Shown: piece by piece, positions 22,937 to 34,146 of the stretch
Layout of the letters: the number at the start of each line of letters is the position of its first letter
Position numbering within the stretch: the first letter of the stretch is position 1
Assembly: GCA_037178625.1 (NCBI GenBank)
Contig: CM074135.1
Location: forward strand, 2,916,001-2,980,000
Length of the DNA: 64,000 nt
Reading direction: 5' to 3'
Source: Skeletonema tropicum
Taxonomy: Eukaryota; Bacillariophyta; Thalassiosirophyceae; Thalassiosirales; Thalassiosiraceae
Notes under the pieces: model-generated
The model's input: only the letters and a program-made list of their open reading frames with translations
What the model was told of the DNA's origin: nothing
The model's database searches: none
Made by a program: the position numbers and the translations under genes

Positions 22937-23118
22937 TCACATTCGGCGTCTTTTATTGGTGCGAAGAGAATCACTCCTCACATCCACTTCACGACCCTCT
23001 GCCTCTGCTGCTTCGATTGCCGCAATTTCAGCTTCTACCTCTTCCATTTTGGCTCTATACTCAGCTATCATTGTGTTGTAGTATGTTTTTTCCTGTTGTA
23101 GACACTGCTTCCGGAGCC
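22937..23118 (-). pseudogene. RNI-LRR family, C-terminal tail fragment
   Basis: The minus strand encodes the last ~58 residues of the family (RKQCLQQEKTYYNTMIAEYR...TNKRRRM). Homology stops abruptly near 23118, where unrelated sequence begins. The LRR block is absent. The tail lacks the Trp peptide because the flank junction supplies an early stop. Confidence 0.75.
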
Positions 23119-23571
23119 AACCCTGCAAATGTGCACAGGCACGAGAGGCCGACGTTCGGGACTCCAAACAGTTGAGTAGCGATAGGAAGCGTGTAATCAA
23201 GATTCAATCATCTCGTTCGGGGGAGCTTGATGTAGCAGGTACAAAATGTCACATCCAGAAAATCTAAAATGGCAACGGCGCCGGGTCGCGAAAGATGCAT
23301 TTACAGTTGGTGCAGTCCCAATCTATCGCTGTCATTTTGCTAGGGTACCAGACCTTAATTGTGTTCCATGTTCAATCGATCGCATGATAGCATTGTTAGA
23401 ATGAAAGAAGCAGTATTGATAGTTATAGAAGTAAGGATGTCAATAGGTTATATTATGTTAGTACCATCTAGAATAGACGCGCGGCTCGGGGTTAGAGTGA
23501 AACTTGGGTAAACCATACAAGTGCATTCTAACATATCATGTGTTACACTTCTTTTGCCCCAAAATGTGTGT
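23119..23571. other. intergenic, no gene supported
   Basis: From the break point of the tail fragment to the 3' end of the spermidine-synthase-like gene. I see no recognisable element. Confidence 0.4.
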
Positions 23572-24820
23572 CTAAGCCTTTAGCACGACAGAATCCTTCC
23601 CATAAATGACCTCTTCAACCCACAAAGGGAGGTCGAATGCTGATCGATGGATACGAGGGTGATAATACAATGTCTCGCCTGTCAGCTGTTTGTATTGAGC
23701 AATAACTCGCTTCCAATTCACTTCTGGCGAGGTATCCATTTTGTATTCGCAATCATCAGAGGAGACGCATGTATCATCCTTGATTTTGCGAGCATGGGCG
23801 ACGAAGAATCCAATTTGACCTGTGGGGTATGTCCCAATACTGATGCTTCCATACCGTGGCTTCTCGAAACCCTTCTCATGGAGAATGTTGCCCCACTTGC
23901 GAATGGATTCGAGATTACTGGGTATGTTGTAGGTCTCAGCCTGCATCACCAACACCCCCTCATTGGGCTTCAGCAGCCTAAAAAGGCTCTGAAAGTGTGA
24001 CTCCTCAAACAGCACCGAGCTGGGTAGAGTTTCAATGTTGCCATCCTCGTCATACCAGAAGGGATCACTCGCATCCTGTATGATCACGTGATAGCTCTTT
24101 TCGGACTGCTTGACATACTCCGCACCATCTCCAATAACCAAGTTAACTCTCTCATCATTCCAAACATTCTCAGCCCATGGAAAGAATTTCTGAGATATAT
24201 TGACAACTCCTTCGTCCAGCTCTACATGATCAATGGATCCAATTTGAGGATACTTTAGAAGCTCCGAAACTACGTATCCATCGCCTCCTCCTACGACTAA
24301 CGCCCGCATTGGGTCATCATCCTTCCCATCACGACGGGCGAGGTATTCCATTACGGGAACATGGGCCAGCATTTCATTGTAATGAGGCGCATCCCTTTCG
24401 GTCAGCTGTAGGCAATCATCGAGGACGAATACCTTACATTTACATGAGAGGGTAAGATTAGTTGATCAGGTATCGTTTTGCAAACATGGTACATAACGCT
24501 ACTACACTGCAATTGAGATGACCCACATCCTTTGCACGTACCTTGCCAAAGTGATCGCTGTTGAACACTTCGATGTTCTGGAATGTGGATTGCAGTGAGG
24601 CTAGCGGCGGGTTGTCGACGATTATCGTTTGCGCCCAGTCAACTTCATCCTCGTCCTCAATGATCGCCCTCCAGTCTCTATTGCCGTCGTCTTCTCCTTC
24701 GGCGCCATTGCTGAGTCTCGATTGTTCGAGCCTCGTCAAAGTTGAGACATCTTCTCCTGCCGCGAGGGTCAATCGCAGCAATACCGCAGTGAGTAGGTGT
24801 AGCATCTTGGGCGTCATCAT
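23572..24820 (-). CDS. spermidine/spermine-synthase-fold protein, two exons
   Basis: Exon 1 is 24820-24542 and exon 2 is 24432-23572, with a 109-bp GT-AG intron at 24541-24433, giving 379 aa. The join reads HFGK|VFVLDDCLQL in phase 0. The start is the first ATG (24820); above it the frame has only a GTG. Residues 1-22 (MMTPKMLHLLTAVLLRLTLA) look like a signal peptide or anchor, unusual for a cytosolic polyamine enzyme. The catalytic fold shows Q-L-T-E-x-D...Y-x-E near the exon join, the SAM-type GGGDG loop (ALVVGGGDGYVVSEL), DHVELDEGVV, and DASDPF in place of the usual DSSDPxGP. The enzyme would transfer aminopropyl from decarboxylated SAM to putrescine or spermidine; diatoms also use such enzymes for the long-chain polyamines of silica deposition, where secretion would make sense (inference). 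The missing GP after DASDPF could alter substrate choice. Confidence 0.85.
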
Positions 24821-25546
24821 GTGGAGAAAAAAAATCACTCAGAGACAACACCCATAAAGTATACTCTTGCAACACGAGTCTCAAAGCAAGGCAATAAGCT
24901 GAAAGAACAGGTGGCCGCTCAATGAAGGTTCAATGTTCAATGGCGAGTGCGTAACAACCTGAGATTTATGTCATAACTTCTTTTACTTACATCATTGGCG
25001 TTGACCAAAATTCAAACGCCGAAACCTACTTATTCCGACGCATGTACATGAAAAAAGGAAGCGGCACCCACAAAATTTATTTTCCTGATTCCTGATTCTC
25101 AATCGTCACAGAAATATGTACAATATCTCGATAACCTTGTAAGTAAAGCCCCACTCACAAACAGACCCGCAGTAGGGGAGTAGACAGTGTATTGCATTTA
25201 CCCAGGCCATTTGGCTTTGACCACCAATACATTCAATGGACGAGTGATTCTCTCCGCACAAATAAAAGACGTCAATGTGATGTGAGCGGGGGAATTTGTT
25301 CATCGATCAGCTTCTAACATCAAGTTTATCAAGTATTCCGTACGTATTTCTCCCCATGATTTACGATGGCTTTTCATTGCTTTCACTCTGGGCTTTGCTA
25401 TTCTCTATCCTCTTCTACTTCTCAGCTATGGGCTCTTTGTTATACACGCAACCACAACCTTATCTCTTACTGTTGGCAACAGACGATATTAGAATCAGCT
25501 AGAAAGTTTAGCATTACCCATTATATCACAGACGACGTGAAATTGA
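24821..25546. other. intergenic with inverted copy of the LRR 3' flank
   Basis: From about 25256 to 25546 this is the inverted counterpart of 22703-22936 (GTGAGCGGGGGAATTTGTTC near 25283, then CACAGACGACGTGAAATTGA near 25530). It is the 3' flank of copy D. The left part (24821-25255) shows nothing recognisable. Confidence 0.65.
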
Positions 25547-26821
25547 TCAAGCCCTTCCCCACAATCCCCACCACCACTTTCGGCGTCTTTTGCTGCTGCG
25601 AGACTCATTCCTGATGTCTTCTAGACTTGCCTCTGCTCCTTCAGTTGTGGCAATTTCAGCTTCAATGCCATCTATTCCAGCCCTGTGATATGCCCTTTGT
25701 TGTTGTAAGCACTGGTTCCTATTTACTGTAGATATCACTCCAGCTATCGATGATTTCAATGCCACATACAGCTCTCCCTGACCATGATGTCGGCCTACCA
25801 ATGCAATAACTTCGGGCAAGTGAAGAGGATTGATTTCGCTGTATATCGATTGACCTACTCCTTGGAATCCTGCCATCTTTGTTCTTACACCGCTATGTAA
25901 CTGTGTCTTAATCACCTTTGCCCTAGCAGCAGCTGCTGGGTTGCGGTTGCCTTCCTCTCGGTTGATAGAAGTAGTCGTAAAGATATACGCCTGAATATAT
26001 ATGTATTTCACTGAAACCAATGGGTCCACATAGAGACGTTTCAAGGTATGGTTGGATTGAAATGTTGCTTTGATGCTAGAGATGTTATTTACAAGCTTCA
26101 ACAACAAGCTCTGTCCTTGTTTTGATATACCATTATTCCTCGCCAGATCTAAAGAAACCAATGATGTATTCTTTTGAAGCGCGTGAACAAGGATGCCCAC
26201 TCCTTCATCGTCGATTTGATTGGCATCGAGATGTAGGTGAGTTAGCGTGGAATCACTCCCCTGCAGCAATTTTGCTAATCCACGACATCCATCAGCGTTG
26301 ATGATGTTATCATGTAACCATAACTTCTTCAAATGTTTGGGTTTTTGCTCGCTGTCAATCTCAATCGATTCGATGTCGCATCCATCGCAACGCAGCCATT
26401 TAATAGGACTGTCACGTAATGCCCTCAGCAGCATATTAAATCCTTCCGATTGTATATTATTACCATTGAGGATCAAATACATGAGATTTTTAGCACTCTG
26501 TAAAAATGGCACCATGCTTCGAACCCCTGCTGCAGTTAACTGATTTTCACACAACTGCATACTTCCGATAGAGCTGCTCCTAGTCAATCCCCGGAAGAAA
26601 AATGACATTTTGCGATCATTGAGGGCGCCTTCAGTAAGACGGACATATTGCAAGTAGGTGTTGCTCGATATATCCCGACCAAGCTGTTCCCAGTCCACGT
26701 TGGTCATAATATTTTGCTCGAGGCGAAGATGCAATTTCGTCGTATGAGGATCATTTTCATTTATCCTCTGCCATGCGGCGAACCGATCGTATTCGTGGGG
26801 ACCACCTTCGTTATTGTCCAT
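25547..26821 (-). CDS. RNI-type LRR family, copy D (424 aa)
   Basis: ATG at 26821 (MDNNEGGPHEYDRFAAWQR); further upstream the frame continues but has only a GTG. The Cys unit is LRCDGCDIESIEID, with an Asp where other copies have Gly. The linker after the LRRs carries an insertion (VKYIYIQAYIFTTTSINREE). The tail is intact (SKRRRKWWWGLWGRA). The coiled coil is short, as in copy C. C and D face each other across the spermidine-synthase-like gene with matching 3' flanks, forming a large imperfect palindrome. Confidence 0.9.
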   Translation of the reverse strand: MDNNEGGPHEYDRFAAWQRINENDPHTTKLHLRLEQNIMTNVDWEQLGRDISSNTYLQYVRLTEGALNDRKMSFFFRGLTRSSSIGSMQLCENQLTAAGVRSMVPFLQSAKNLMYLILNGNNIQSEGFNMLLRALRDSPIKWLRCDGCDIESIEIDSEQKPKHLKKLWLHDNIINADGCRGLAKLLQGSDSTLTHLHLDANQIDDEGVGILVHALQKNTSLVSLDLARNNGISKQGQSLLLKLVNNISSIKATFQSNHTLKRLYVDPLVSVKYIYIQAYIFTTTSINREEGNRNPAAAARAKVIKTQLHSGVRTKMAGFQGVGQSIYSEINPLHLPEVIALVGRHHGQGELYVALKSSIAGVISTVNRNQCLQQQRAYHRAGIDGIEAEIATTEGAEASLEDIRNESRSSKRRRKWWWGLWGRA

Positions 26822-26965
26822 TCTGCTGGGCGCTGGGTGGCAGCCTGAATGCGGGCTACGACCATAACGTACACGTTGACTACACAAACAGCTGCAACAT
26901 GAAAACACACATGAGGGTTGACGGGTTTGTTTGAAATAATTGTACTTATCGGAGTAGTGCAGGAT

Positions 26966-27017
26966 ATTTCTGTGCTACGGTAAACTACGTATCACTGGTA
27001 TTGTACACAAGAAAAGT
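26966..27017 (+). repeat. dispersed ~60-bp repeat, copy 2
   Basis: ATTTCTGTGCTACGGTAAAC followed by TACGTATCACTGGTATTGTA and CAAGAAAAGTAT. This is one of five plus-oriented copies (others near 5489, 53341, 55039, 57570). It contains no coding sequence of its own; in the first copy the same segment forms the end of a small open frame. Confidence 0.75.
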
Positions 27018-27049
27018 ATGGAATCTTTCTCAGAAGTGTTGGTTTGGTT

Positions 27050-27200
27050 TTTAGGGGGCCCAATCCGGGAAAAAGTCTTTCCCCCAAAATACCCCCGAGA
27101 CAAGGGAAGTGGACACCAGAGGCTGTTCTGGTGTCCATTTATTGCTTCTAAATGTCTATTTTGGGGAAATCTTGAAGCGGGCCGCATGCGCATCCAGCAA
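27050..27200. repeat. GGGGGCC element with hairpin, copy 1
   Basis: It runs from TTAGGGGGCCC (about 27051) through CCCCCAAAATACCCCCGAGA, a perfect 11-bp hairpin (TGGACACCAGA at 27110-27120 with TCTGGTGTCCA at 27127-27137), and GGGGAAATCTTGAAGCGGG. Related blocks lie at the same place, upstream of a minus-strand LRR copy, at 35545 and 38265. Confidence 0.7.
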
Positions 27201-27503
27201 CCTGGGCTCACATCGTTTGTGTTTTGCAGTGCTTGTTCCCACGAGTAGACCTAAAGTGATGGAGAGGCGCAAATTAGAGTTACATGGTGGAGAGGAATAT
27301 CAAGTATTGCGGTGGGAAGCTTCTTTTATTGCACTGGATGTCAATGTCAATGTCGTCATCCTGATCCCCTGGTCGCTTCTGCTGCTTCTTAATTGCTGGC
27401 TCTGTCTCTACTTTGCTGTGCTAACTTGCACTTGCAACCTAAAAAATTAAGACTGTAGTTTAGAACAATAATTGAACAAGATCAACTTATGCTACTGCTA
27501 TTC

Positions 27504-27720
27504 TCAATTGCAATATCCCACTACTCTACCAACCCTCCTCTGCTGCTCGATCGTTGCAATTTCAATTTCAGCTTCAGCTTCTATAGCTTCCACTTCAGCT
27601 CTATGCTTAATATTACTATTATGGCTCTGTGATATGCCTTTGTTGTTGTAGACACTGCTTCCAATTCCTATAGATATAACTCCAGCTATCGATGATTTCA
27701 ATTTCAATGCCACGGCCACG
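27504..27720 (-). pseudogene. RNI-LRR family, decayed C-terminal tail
   Basis: The recognisable parts are KLKSSIAGVIS (about 27700) and the coiled coil AEVEAIEAEAEIEIATIE, with a frame break between them at the CLQQQ segment. The basic tail is gone. The DNA to its left (about 27320-27500, TTTTATTGCACTGG...) is shared with 35745-35940 and 38530-38760, where equivalent tails follow. The 27810-28192 spacer that precedes the next gene shows an (ACACCT)n run at about 27758-27784 at its left side and nothing else. Confidence 0.65.
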
Positions 27721-28192
27721 AAAAGTAGTGGTAGTGATTTTAAAGTTAAAGTGGGTGTATCTACACCTACACCTACACCTACACTCTCTAGAGTACAAAC
27801 TAATAACAAATTGAATTTGCTTGCTAGCGTCCAATGTCCAACAACACAACGTAGCTTCCTTGTGTTCCAGGTGGTTAGGCTGGTGAGCAGGTAGGGATTC
27901 GCTTACTCTGTTGCACATGACCCCGTAAATAAGTAGTGAGAAAGTACATACATTACTTTTATGTAGATGTTGCACATGACATGAGTGTAAGTTGAAGAAG
28001 AGCTGGTGCGAAGTTTTTCATACCAGTTCCTACAGTTTTGTGATGGAACAAGGCGAAAAGCCTCTCTTTCATCCGCATGCAGCATCTCGCATCTATGTAT
28101 ATTATAGTAGTCTTTGGGGTGTTGGGTGCATAAGTAAGAAGTAGTAAAGGCGTCTCTTTGTCGATACAAACATCATCAATATTATTGAGGAC

Positions 28193-31100
28193 ATGGACGG
28201 CACCACTGTCACTGCAGACGACGCCGCTGCGATGGAGAATCATCGCCGCATGCTCCTGGGGCAGCTAGCTACTATCCGCTCTCTGATGCACAAAAATAAC
28301 GATGACTTTCGTGACAACATCGGCGTCGAAGATGTTGGGAAGGAAGGCATGCCGCGCAAAAAAAGTAAAATTTCGACGGAGCTGATTTTGGCAGTGATGT
28401 TGGACGTCATCATGCTCCTACATTTATTTGATGAGGATGACGGAGTCATGATGCCGTCGTCGGTATTTTCTGATGAAACGGCATCCGATCAGCAACAGTT
28501 GATGTTGACGAGTGACGCCATCGCAGCTACCGCAGAGATGACGATGAATAGGACAGCAGCGGCAGTAACTAAGATAGAGGAGGAGCGAGCGGTGGAGTCG
28601 GATTCCATCGCCGCCGCAAAGAAGAAGAAGATGAAAAGAACAGCGGCTTCAAAGAATAGGAAGAGACGTAACAAGCGGAAGAACAGGAACAAGGGAGAGG
28701 GAGCCGCCAAGCAGAATAAGAAGACGAAGCTTACATCATGGTCATGGTTCGGTGGAATTATTTCACTCATTATGATGGTCACCTTCGGCAGCTCCGTCAC
28801 GAAGTTAACTTTCCCTCTCTCACTGATTCATCAAAGTGATGGAGCGGAGGGAGGGGAAGTCCCCCCAGCCATGCAACCGTCTGCATCTCGATCTCTTCGT
28901 CAAAATCAAAAGCACCATCGGCAGCGATCAATTTCGCGCGACATTATCAGTCCCTCGCCAGCCAATCTGCCGCCTACAATCTTCTCACCGACTGCGGCTA
29001 CTAGCAATCTTCGTATGAAATCAGAAGAATTAAGATCATCGACATGCTATGACACGCCCAACTGGAGGGATATGGATGGTACAGAATGTTATATCTATGA
29101 AATATATTTCGATCCAGGATGTCCTAATACTGACAGCTGGGCAGGACCTATGGGACCAGCGACTGTTAACTGCTGTCATTGCGGTGGGGGTAGCAGTACT
29201 CTTTCTCCTACCATGTCTAAAACCACCTACAGCTACAGCCCTTTTCCTACAGAAATACGCTTTCTCCCACCTCCCCCAACCCCTGCTTGGACTCTCCCAA
29301 CCCCAAACAATTATTTTGGTCTTCCTACTATAGCATTTGATGTTGACGACTTACCCCCGACTACTCCTAGTCCTACCTACTCCCCCAAACCATCAAGCTC
29401 TCCCACAACATCAAGCTCTCCCACAACATCAACATCTCCAACAATCTTTCCATCAATTTCATCAAATCCAACACAATTTTGCTTGAACACGCCCAAGTGG
29501 AGGGATAATTTTGAAAATGGGTGTGACTTTTATGAAAAGAAGACTACGCTTTGTCCTAAATCTAAAGACTGGGCAGGGAGTATGGGATCAGCGACGGATA
29601 ACTGCTGCGAATGTAGTGATAGTGGAGGCACCCGCACTGTAAGTCGAATTTATTCTTTTGTGTGAAATGAAGCTGAACGAATCATGTGTCTAATACAATT
29701 TTTGTCAAATCTCAATCACAATTACTTCAGTGTGAGGATTTCGTGTCAAAGTGTAAGGACTACTTTGACATCTTGGGTATTGAAAATGGTATTGTCTCAC
29801 AATATTGTGCAGAAGCAGAGTCTTGTTCCTGTGGAGACCATGACTACAACTTTGTTCCTGATGTGAGAAAGGACTACCAAAAGACGGTTGGGTTGTATAA
29901 TGAGTGCAGGTGCAACTTTTGGTCCAAACTATGTGAAGATAAAGATATCGAAGCGGGAGAAGCTTGTGATTATGCGGCTGAATATTGCTGCGGAGATTAC
30001 CGAGATAAGGAAATTGATTACGTTGCGTTAATTTTAGGGAATGACGATGACGATGGATATCTCGACATCGTCCTCAACTATCCGAACAATGCTACATGCT
30101 ACTGTGATTTCTTCATGTACGCTGAAAATGAATTTGGATATGTGTTGAAGACAAAGGCATTGAATACAAACAAAGAGTTGAGGAATCCTTGTAAAGGGGT
30201 CGATTTAAGTGCAAGCTACAGCGACAGTAGTGGCGATGTCGATGAGAGGACAAGTCTGGAGGCGATGTACAATAAAATGGATGGTCCGAACTGGAAGAAA
30301 AACGATGGTTGGATGAACGAGACAGTGCATCATTGTCACTGGTATGGAATATCTTGCGGCGTCGACGGACGCATCATCAGTATTGATTTGAGGGACAACA
30401 ATCTTGCAGGCCAATTTCCAATTTACCGCGACCACAGCTACGTCTACCCATCGAATGGCGAAGAAAGGGAATACACAAACACCAATTACGGTTTGGCAAA
30501 TCTTTACAAGCTTCAATTCGTCGACTTGGCAGATAACAAGCTCACTGGTATGATCGACTATGCTCCACTCTACAATCTTCCTTCACTTGCACACTTCGAT
30601 GTTTCGGGAAACCAGCTAAGCGGAGAAATAAATGCACTTGTCTCTCCAGCGCTAACGTATGCGAACTTTCGCAGCAACAACTTCACGTCTATGCGTCGTT
30701 TCGACGAGTACAAGGGATCCTACCAAACACTACGCTTTTGCGACGTGAGTAGCAATGCTATCCAGATAAATGCCACAGACAGCCTAAAGAATTTTCCACC
30801 CCACATCGAGCAATTATTTGCATCAAACAATAATTTTTACGGGAGCCTGCCAAAATCGATGAATAACCTTCCAAAGTTGCGTCAATTTAACATGTCATGC
30901 AATGCTCTCACCGGGAGTCTTCCAGAGTCAATGAATAATCTTCCACAGTTGCGACAATTCGATATCTCGTCCAACGCTCTCTCCGGGCTGCTGCCAGGCT
31001 TTGCAGATTCGATTTTGACTCTCAAAGAGCTACACATGTCCAACCAAACGATTGGCTTTACTGGATCAATTCCAGAAGATATGTGGAGATTCCAATCCCT

Positions 31101-33533
31101 CAAAATATTGAATCTAGCCGGCAACAAGCTAGAAGGTACTGTTCCACCCTTCATTGGAAATATGGCAGTGTTGGAAGTGTTTGATTTGTCTAACAACCTT
31201 CTGAAAAGCTCGATTCCTCCCGAGCTTGGAATGCTTCAAGGTGAGTATCACGGTCTGTTACATCTTGCATCTGCATGATAAATCATATGTGCTCACACTA
31301 ATCTTAACACTTTTGTTGTCACTTGATGTTAACGGCTCTTATGCGGTCATGTTCGCAGGTGTGTTGAAACACCTTGATCTTTCTAACAATACCTTTTCCG
31401 GAGTTATACCTTCTGAGATTGGGCAGCTTCAGGGCGCTTCTGTCTTTTTGAAATTGAAAGACGACAACTCTTACAATGAATCCAAGACTGCTCCTCTGAG
31501 TCTTTGTGTGTTGCGTAGTGTCGAGTACTTTGATCTAGTAAATGACACGGCATTATGTCCAGTCGAACGAAATGCCTTGAGCGAATTTTATGATGCGTCC
31601 AAGGGTGCAGAGTGGACAAATGATACCAATTGGCTGGATGAGTATGAACGCTACTGCGGCTGGCATGGAGTCATTTGCGACGACATGAGTAACGTGCTAA
31701 ACTTAGAACTTGCCAACAATGGCTTGTCTGGGAGATTGAGCGAGAGCATTGGAAATCTAACTTCCATCAAAAAAATGGACTTGAGTGATAATGACATGAA
31801 GGTGATGCCTACCTGCTAAAAACTTGATGCATTGCGACCTTTCTTTCCTTTGTTGCTAACACACTCTCTCACAAAACAACACCGTCCTTCTCACACTCGA
31901 CAACATAGGGATCGATTCCAACAGAGATAGGCCTGCTTTCCGACCTCACTTATCTGCGTCTCTGTTACAATGCTTTCACAGGAACGCCACCTGAACACCT
32001 AGCAAATTTGACAAAACTTGAACTCCTTCAGCTTCAAAGCAACAGGATTACTAAAATGCCTGCGATACCAAGATTGACCGGGACTGAATATGGAGATTCC
32101 ACATTCGTGACAGACTGTGGAGTGCCCTCTGCCTTTGATGCGGCTCTTGTGTGCACAAATTGTACCATGTGTTGTGAGTTTCATATTCTAATGATGCTCA
32201 ATTCGCATTGTTTGTTTGAAATACCTCTCACCAACTTTCATTGACATTACGCCCTAGGTAATGCAAATGAGGATTGCTATCCCCAACGAGACACGCTAGT
32301 TGTTAAAATGGGCCTTAAGAACTATGGCATATTTGCTGCTGTGCTCATTGTTTGCTTCGTTGTATTTTGTTGCGTGGTCGCCCTATTTTTATATCACTCC
32401 CGCAAGCGCAAGAATCGTGGAAACGCTGTAGAAATGTCAGCCCAAAGGAGACTTGAAGATAACCAATTTGCTTTGAGGAAAGTTGGCAAAGAATCAGTAT
32501 ATTCGTACATAGTTACGGACAAGCGTCCTGGTTGGCTGGCAGCTTTTGTCACACTTGGCATACAGTTTGGAATTCTCGTCATATTTGTCTTAGTGTCGGA
32601 AACCAACTTGCAGGACGACAATATCGACATAGAATTCACCTGGAAATGCCCTCGCGACTCACATACGTGCGATAACAAAGCCGATTTGGCCACCGCTGGC
32701 TGGTGTATTTTTACTCTGTTAATGATTGCCTTTCTTGCAAAAGATATGATAAATGGATGCAAGTTGATTTATTACTCATCCAAAACTAGGCACTCCCTCG
32801 GCTCAAGGATTCGATATTTCGTGGGTGGGACGGGCTTGTGTTCAATTACATTATACGCCTTATTTGTAAGTTATTGCAATGATGTTTGTCATTATTTGTC
32901 CCTCATCGTGATATACCTGATATTGATAACATGTTTGTCCGTCTGACCACACTCACTCAGGTTAGTACCGTATACAACAATGCAATCGCCACAAGCAATA
33001 CTGAAATTATTGTCAACTCAGTAGTTGTGTTATTCATAATGGAAATAGACGAGTGTATCTTCTCTGCATTGGGGGCAATCAACGAGAAATGGACAGAACA
33101 TGCATCTGGTGGTTCAGAATCTAGTTCAAGTGCAGATGCAAATGTGGAAGCAGAAAAGGAAGGCAAAATCGAGGAATTGAAAGAGGAAATTGCACTTCAA
33201 AACGCTAAGATTGCATCTCAACAGGAGGAGCTCATGCTTCAGAAGGATCAGATGGCGAGACAAAATGGCGAGATAGCATTGCTCCGCGAGACAGTGCAAA
33301 AAATGCAAGATTCTCATCCTGGGTTAGTCACATCATCCGAAAGCATTGCTCAATGTGCTGCAGATGAAAGCTTGACTGTACTTTTAGCCGAGTCGGAAGA
33401 TACACTTCAGATGGGGCAGATGTCGCCACCCAACATATGGAGATTACATTGCTCCGAGCACGATGCAGAGAAGGGAGAAGAGGGGGCACAAGCAGGAGTG
33501 GCTACATCCGACTGTGATACCTGCTCCGAATAA
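28193..33533 (+). CDS. large LRR membrane protein with Cys-rich modules, six exons
   Basis: My model is 28193-29638, 29731-31240, 31359-31801, 31909-32173, 32258-32865 and 32961-33533, giving 1614 aa. Every join restores an LRR or domain reading (MLQ|GVLKHLDLS, NDMK|GSIPTEIG). The N-terminus is basic and cytosolic, with a hydrophobic segment at about 183-207. Two copies of a stramenopile Cys module follow (W-R-D...DG..C...CC-x-CGGG; starts near 285 and 430), separated by a Pro/Ser/Thr-rich linker (SPTTSSSPTTSTSPT). A Cys-rich region comes next, then two plant-like LRR blocks, each opening with a capping motif (NWKKNDGW...WYGISC, near 652, and WTNDTNW...WHGVIC). Five hydrophobic segments lie at about 1244-1460 and a coiled coil (EEIALQNAKIASQQEELM) ends the protein. 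It looks like a surface receptor or adhesion protein; no kinase domain is present. Confidence 0.85.
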
Positions 33534-33657
33534 TTTTAAAGGGGAGAAGCGAAGCCAAAGCAAGATTAATGCCTTTTTTGTCGCTAACGCACCCCTGCTG
33601 TGACCAACTTCATTTGAAACAATGCTCGATTCACGATGACTCATTAGTTCTAGTGAT

Positions 33658-33860
33658 GTGGCGATGAAATCATCGATAGCAAGAGTGAGCTGAAGCAGTG
33701 CCTGGCACAAAAAAGGGCACATCACAGGGCTAGAATAGCGGCGATGGAAGCTATAATTGCCACAATTGAAGAAGCAGAGGAACATGAAGAAGGTATCAGG
33801 AATGAGTCTCGCAGCAAAAGACGCCGAAAGTGGTGGTGGAGACTGTGGAGAGGGGCTTAA
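33658..33860 (+). pseudogene. RNI-LRR family, tail fragment (unit 1)
   Basis: It begins at the codons for VA(L/M)KSSIA and ends with the full tail (RRKWWWRLWRGA, stop at 33858-33860), but a small deletion after SSIA causes an early stop, so it is not translatable as a unit. The sequence immediately before it (GATTCACGATGACTCATTAG) is also found before the fragments at 36.4 and 39.5 kb, so the truncation happened once and was then copied. Confidence 0.8.
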
Positions 33861-34146
33861 TGAATTTCACTTCGTCTGTGAGTTAATGAGTAATTCTAAT
33901 TTTTGTAGCTAATAATGATATCGTTCGTGCCCACAGTCAGATAAGTTTGGGCTACAAGTGAAACACGAATAGCCCAGAGACGAGAAGCAGAAAAGGATAC
34001 GATAGAGCAAAGCCCAGAGCAAAAGCAACAATTCGTAAATCATGAGGAAGAATACTAGTTTATACAAGATGTTAGACGCTGATCGATGAGCTGAATTCCC
34101 CCGCTCACAATGGTTCGACACTGATCGATGAGCTGAATTCCCCCGC
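33861..34146. repeat. shared LRR 3' flank, copy 2
   Basis: Equivalent to 22703-22936 and extending further. The last part holds two direct copies of GATCGATGAGCTGAATTCCC (near 34080 and 34121). The second runs straight into the stop codon of LRR copy E on the minus strand. Confidence 0.8.

Noticed and set aside
29045..29630. ShK-type toxin domains in the LRR membrane protein
   Set aside because: The Cys modules fit the stramenopile W-x-D...DG..C...CC-x-CGGG motif and lie in a membrane protein with LRRs. Nothing supports a toxin.
33658..33860. Tail fragments as exons of a larger spliced gene
   Set aside because: All three plus-strand fragments have the same non-coding left junction and two of three contain stops or frameshifts; full-length copies are intronless.
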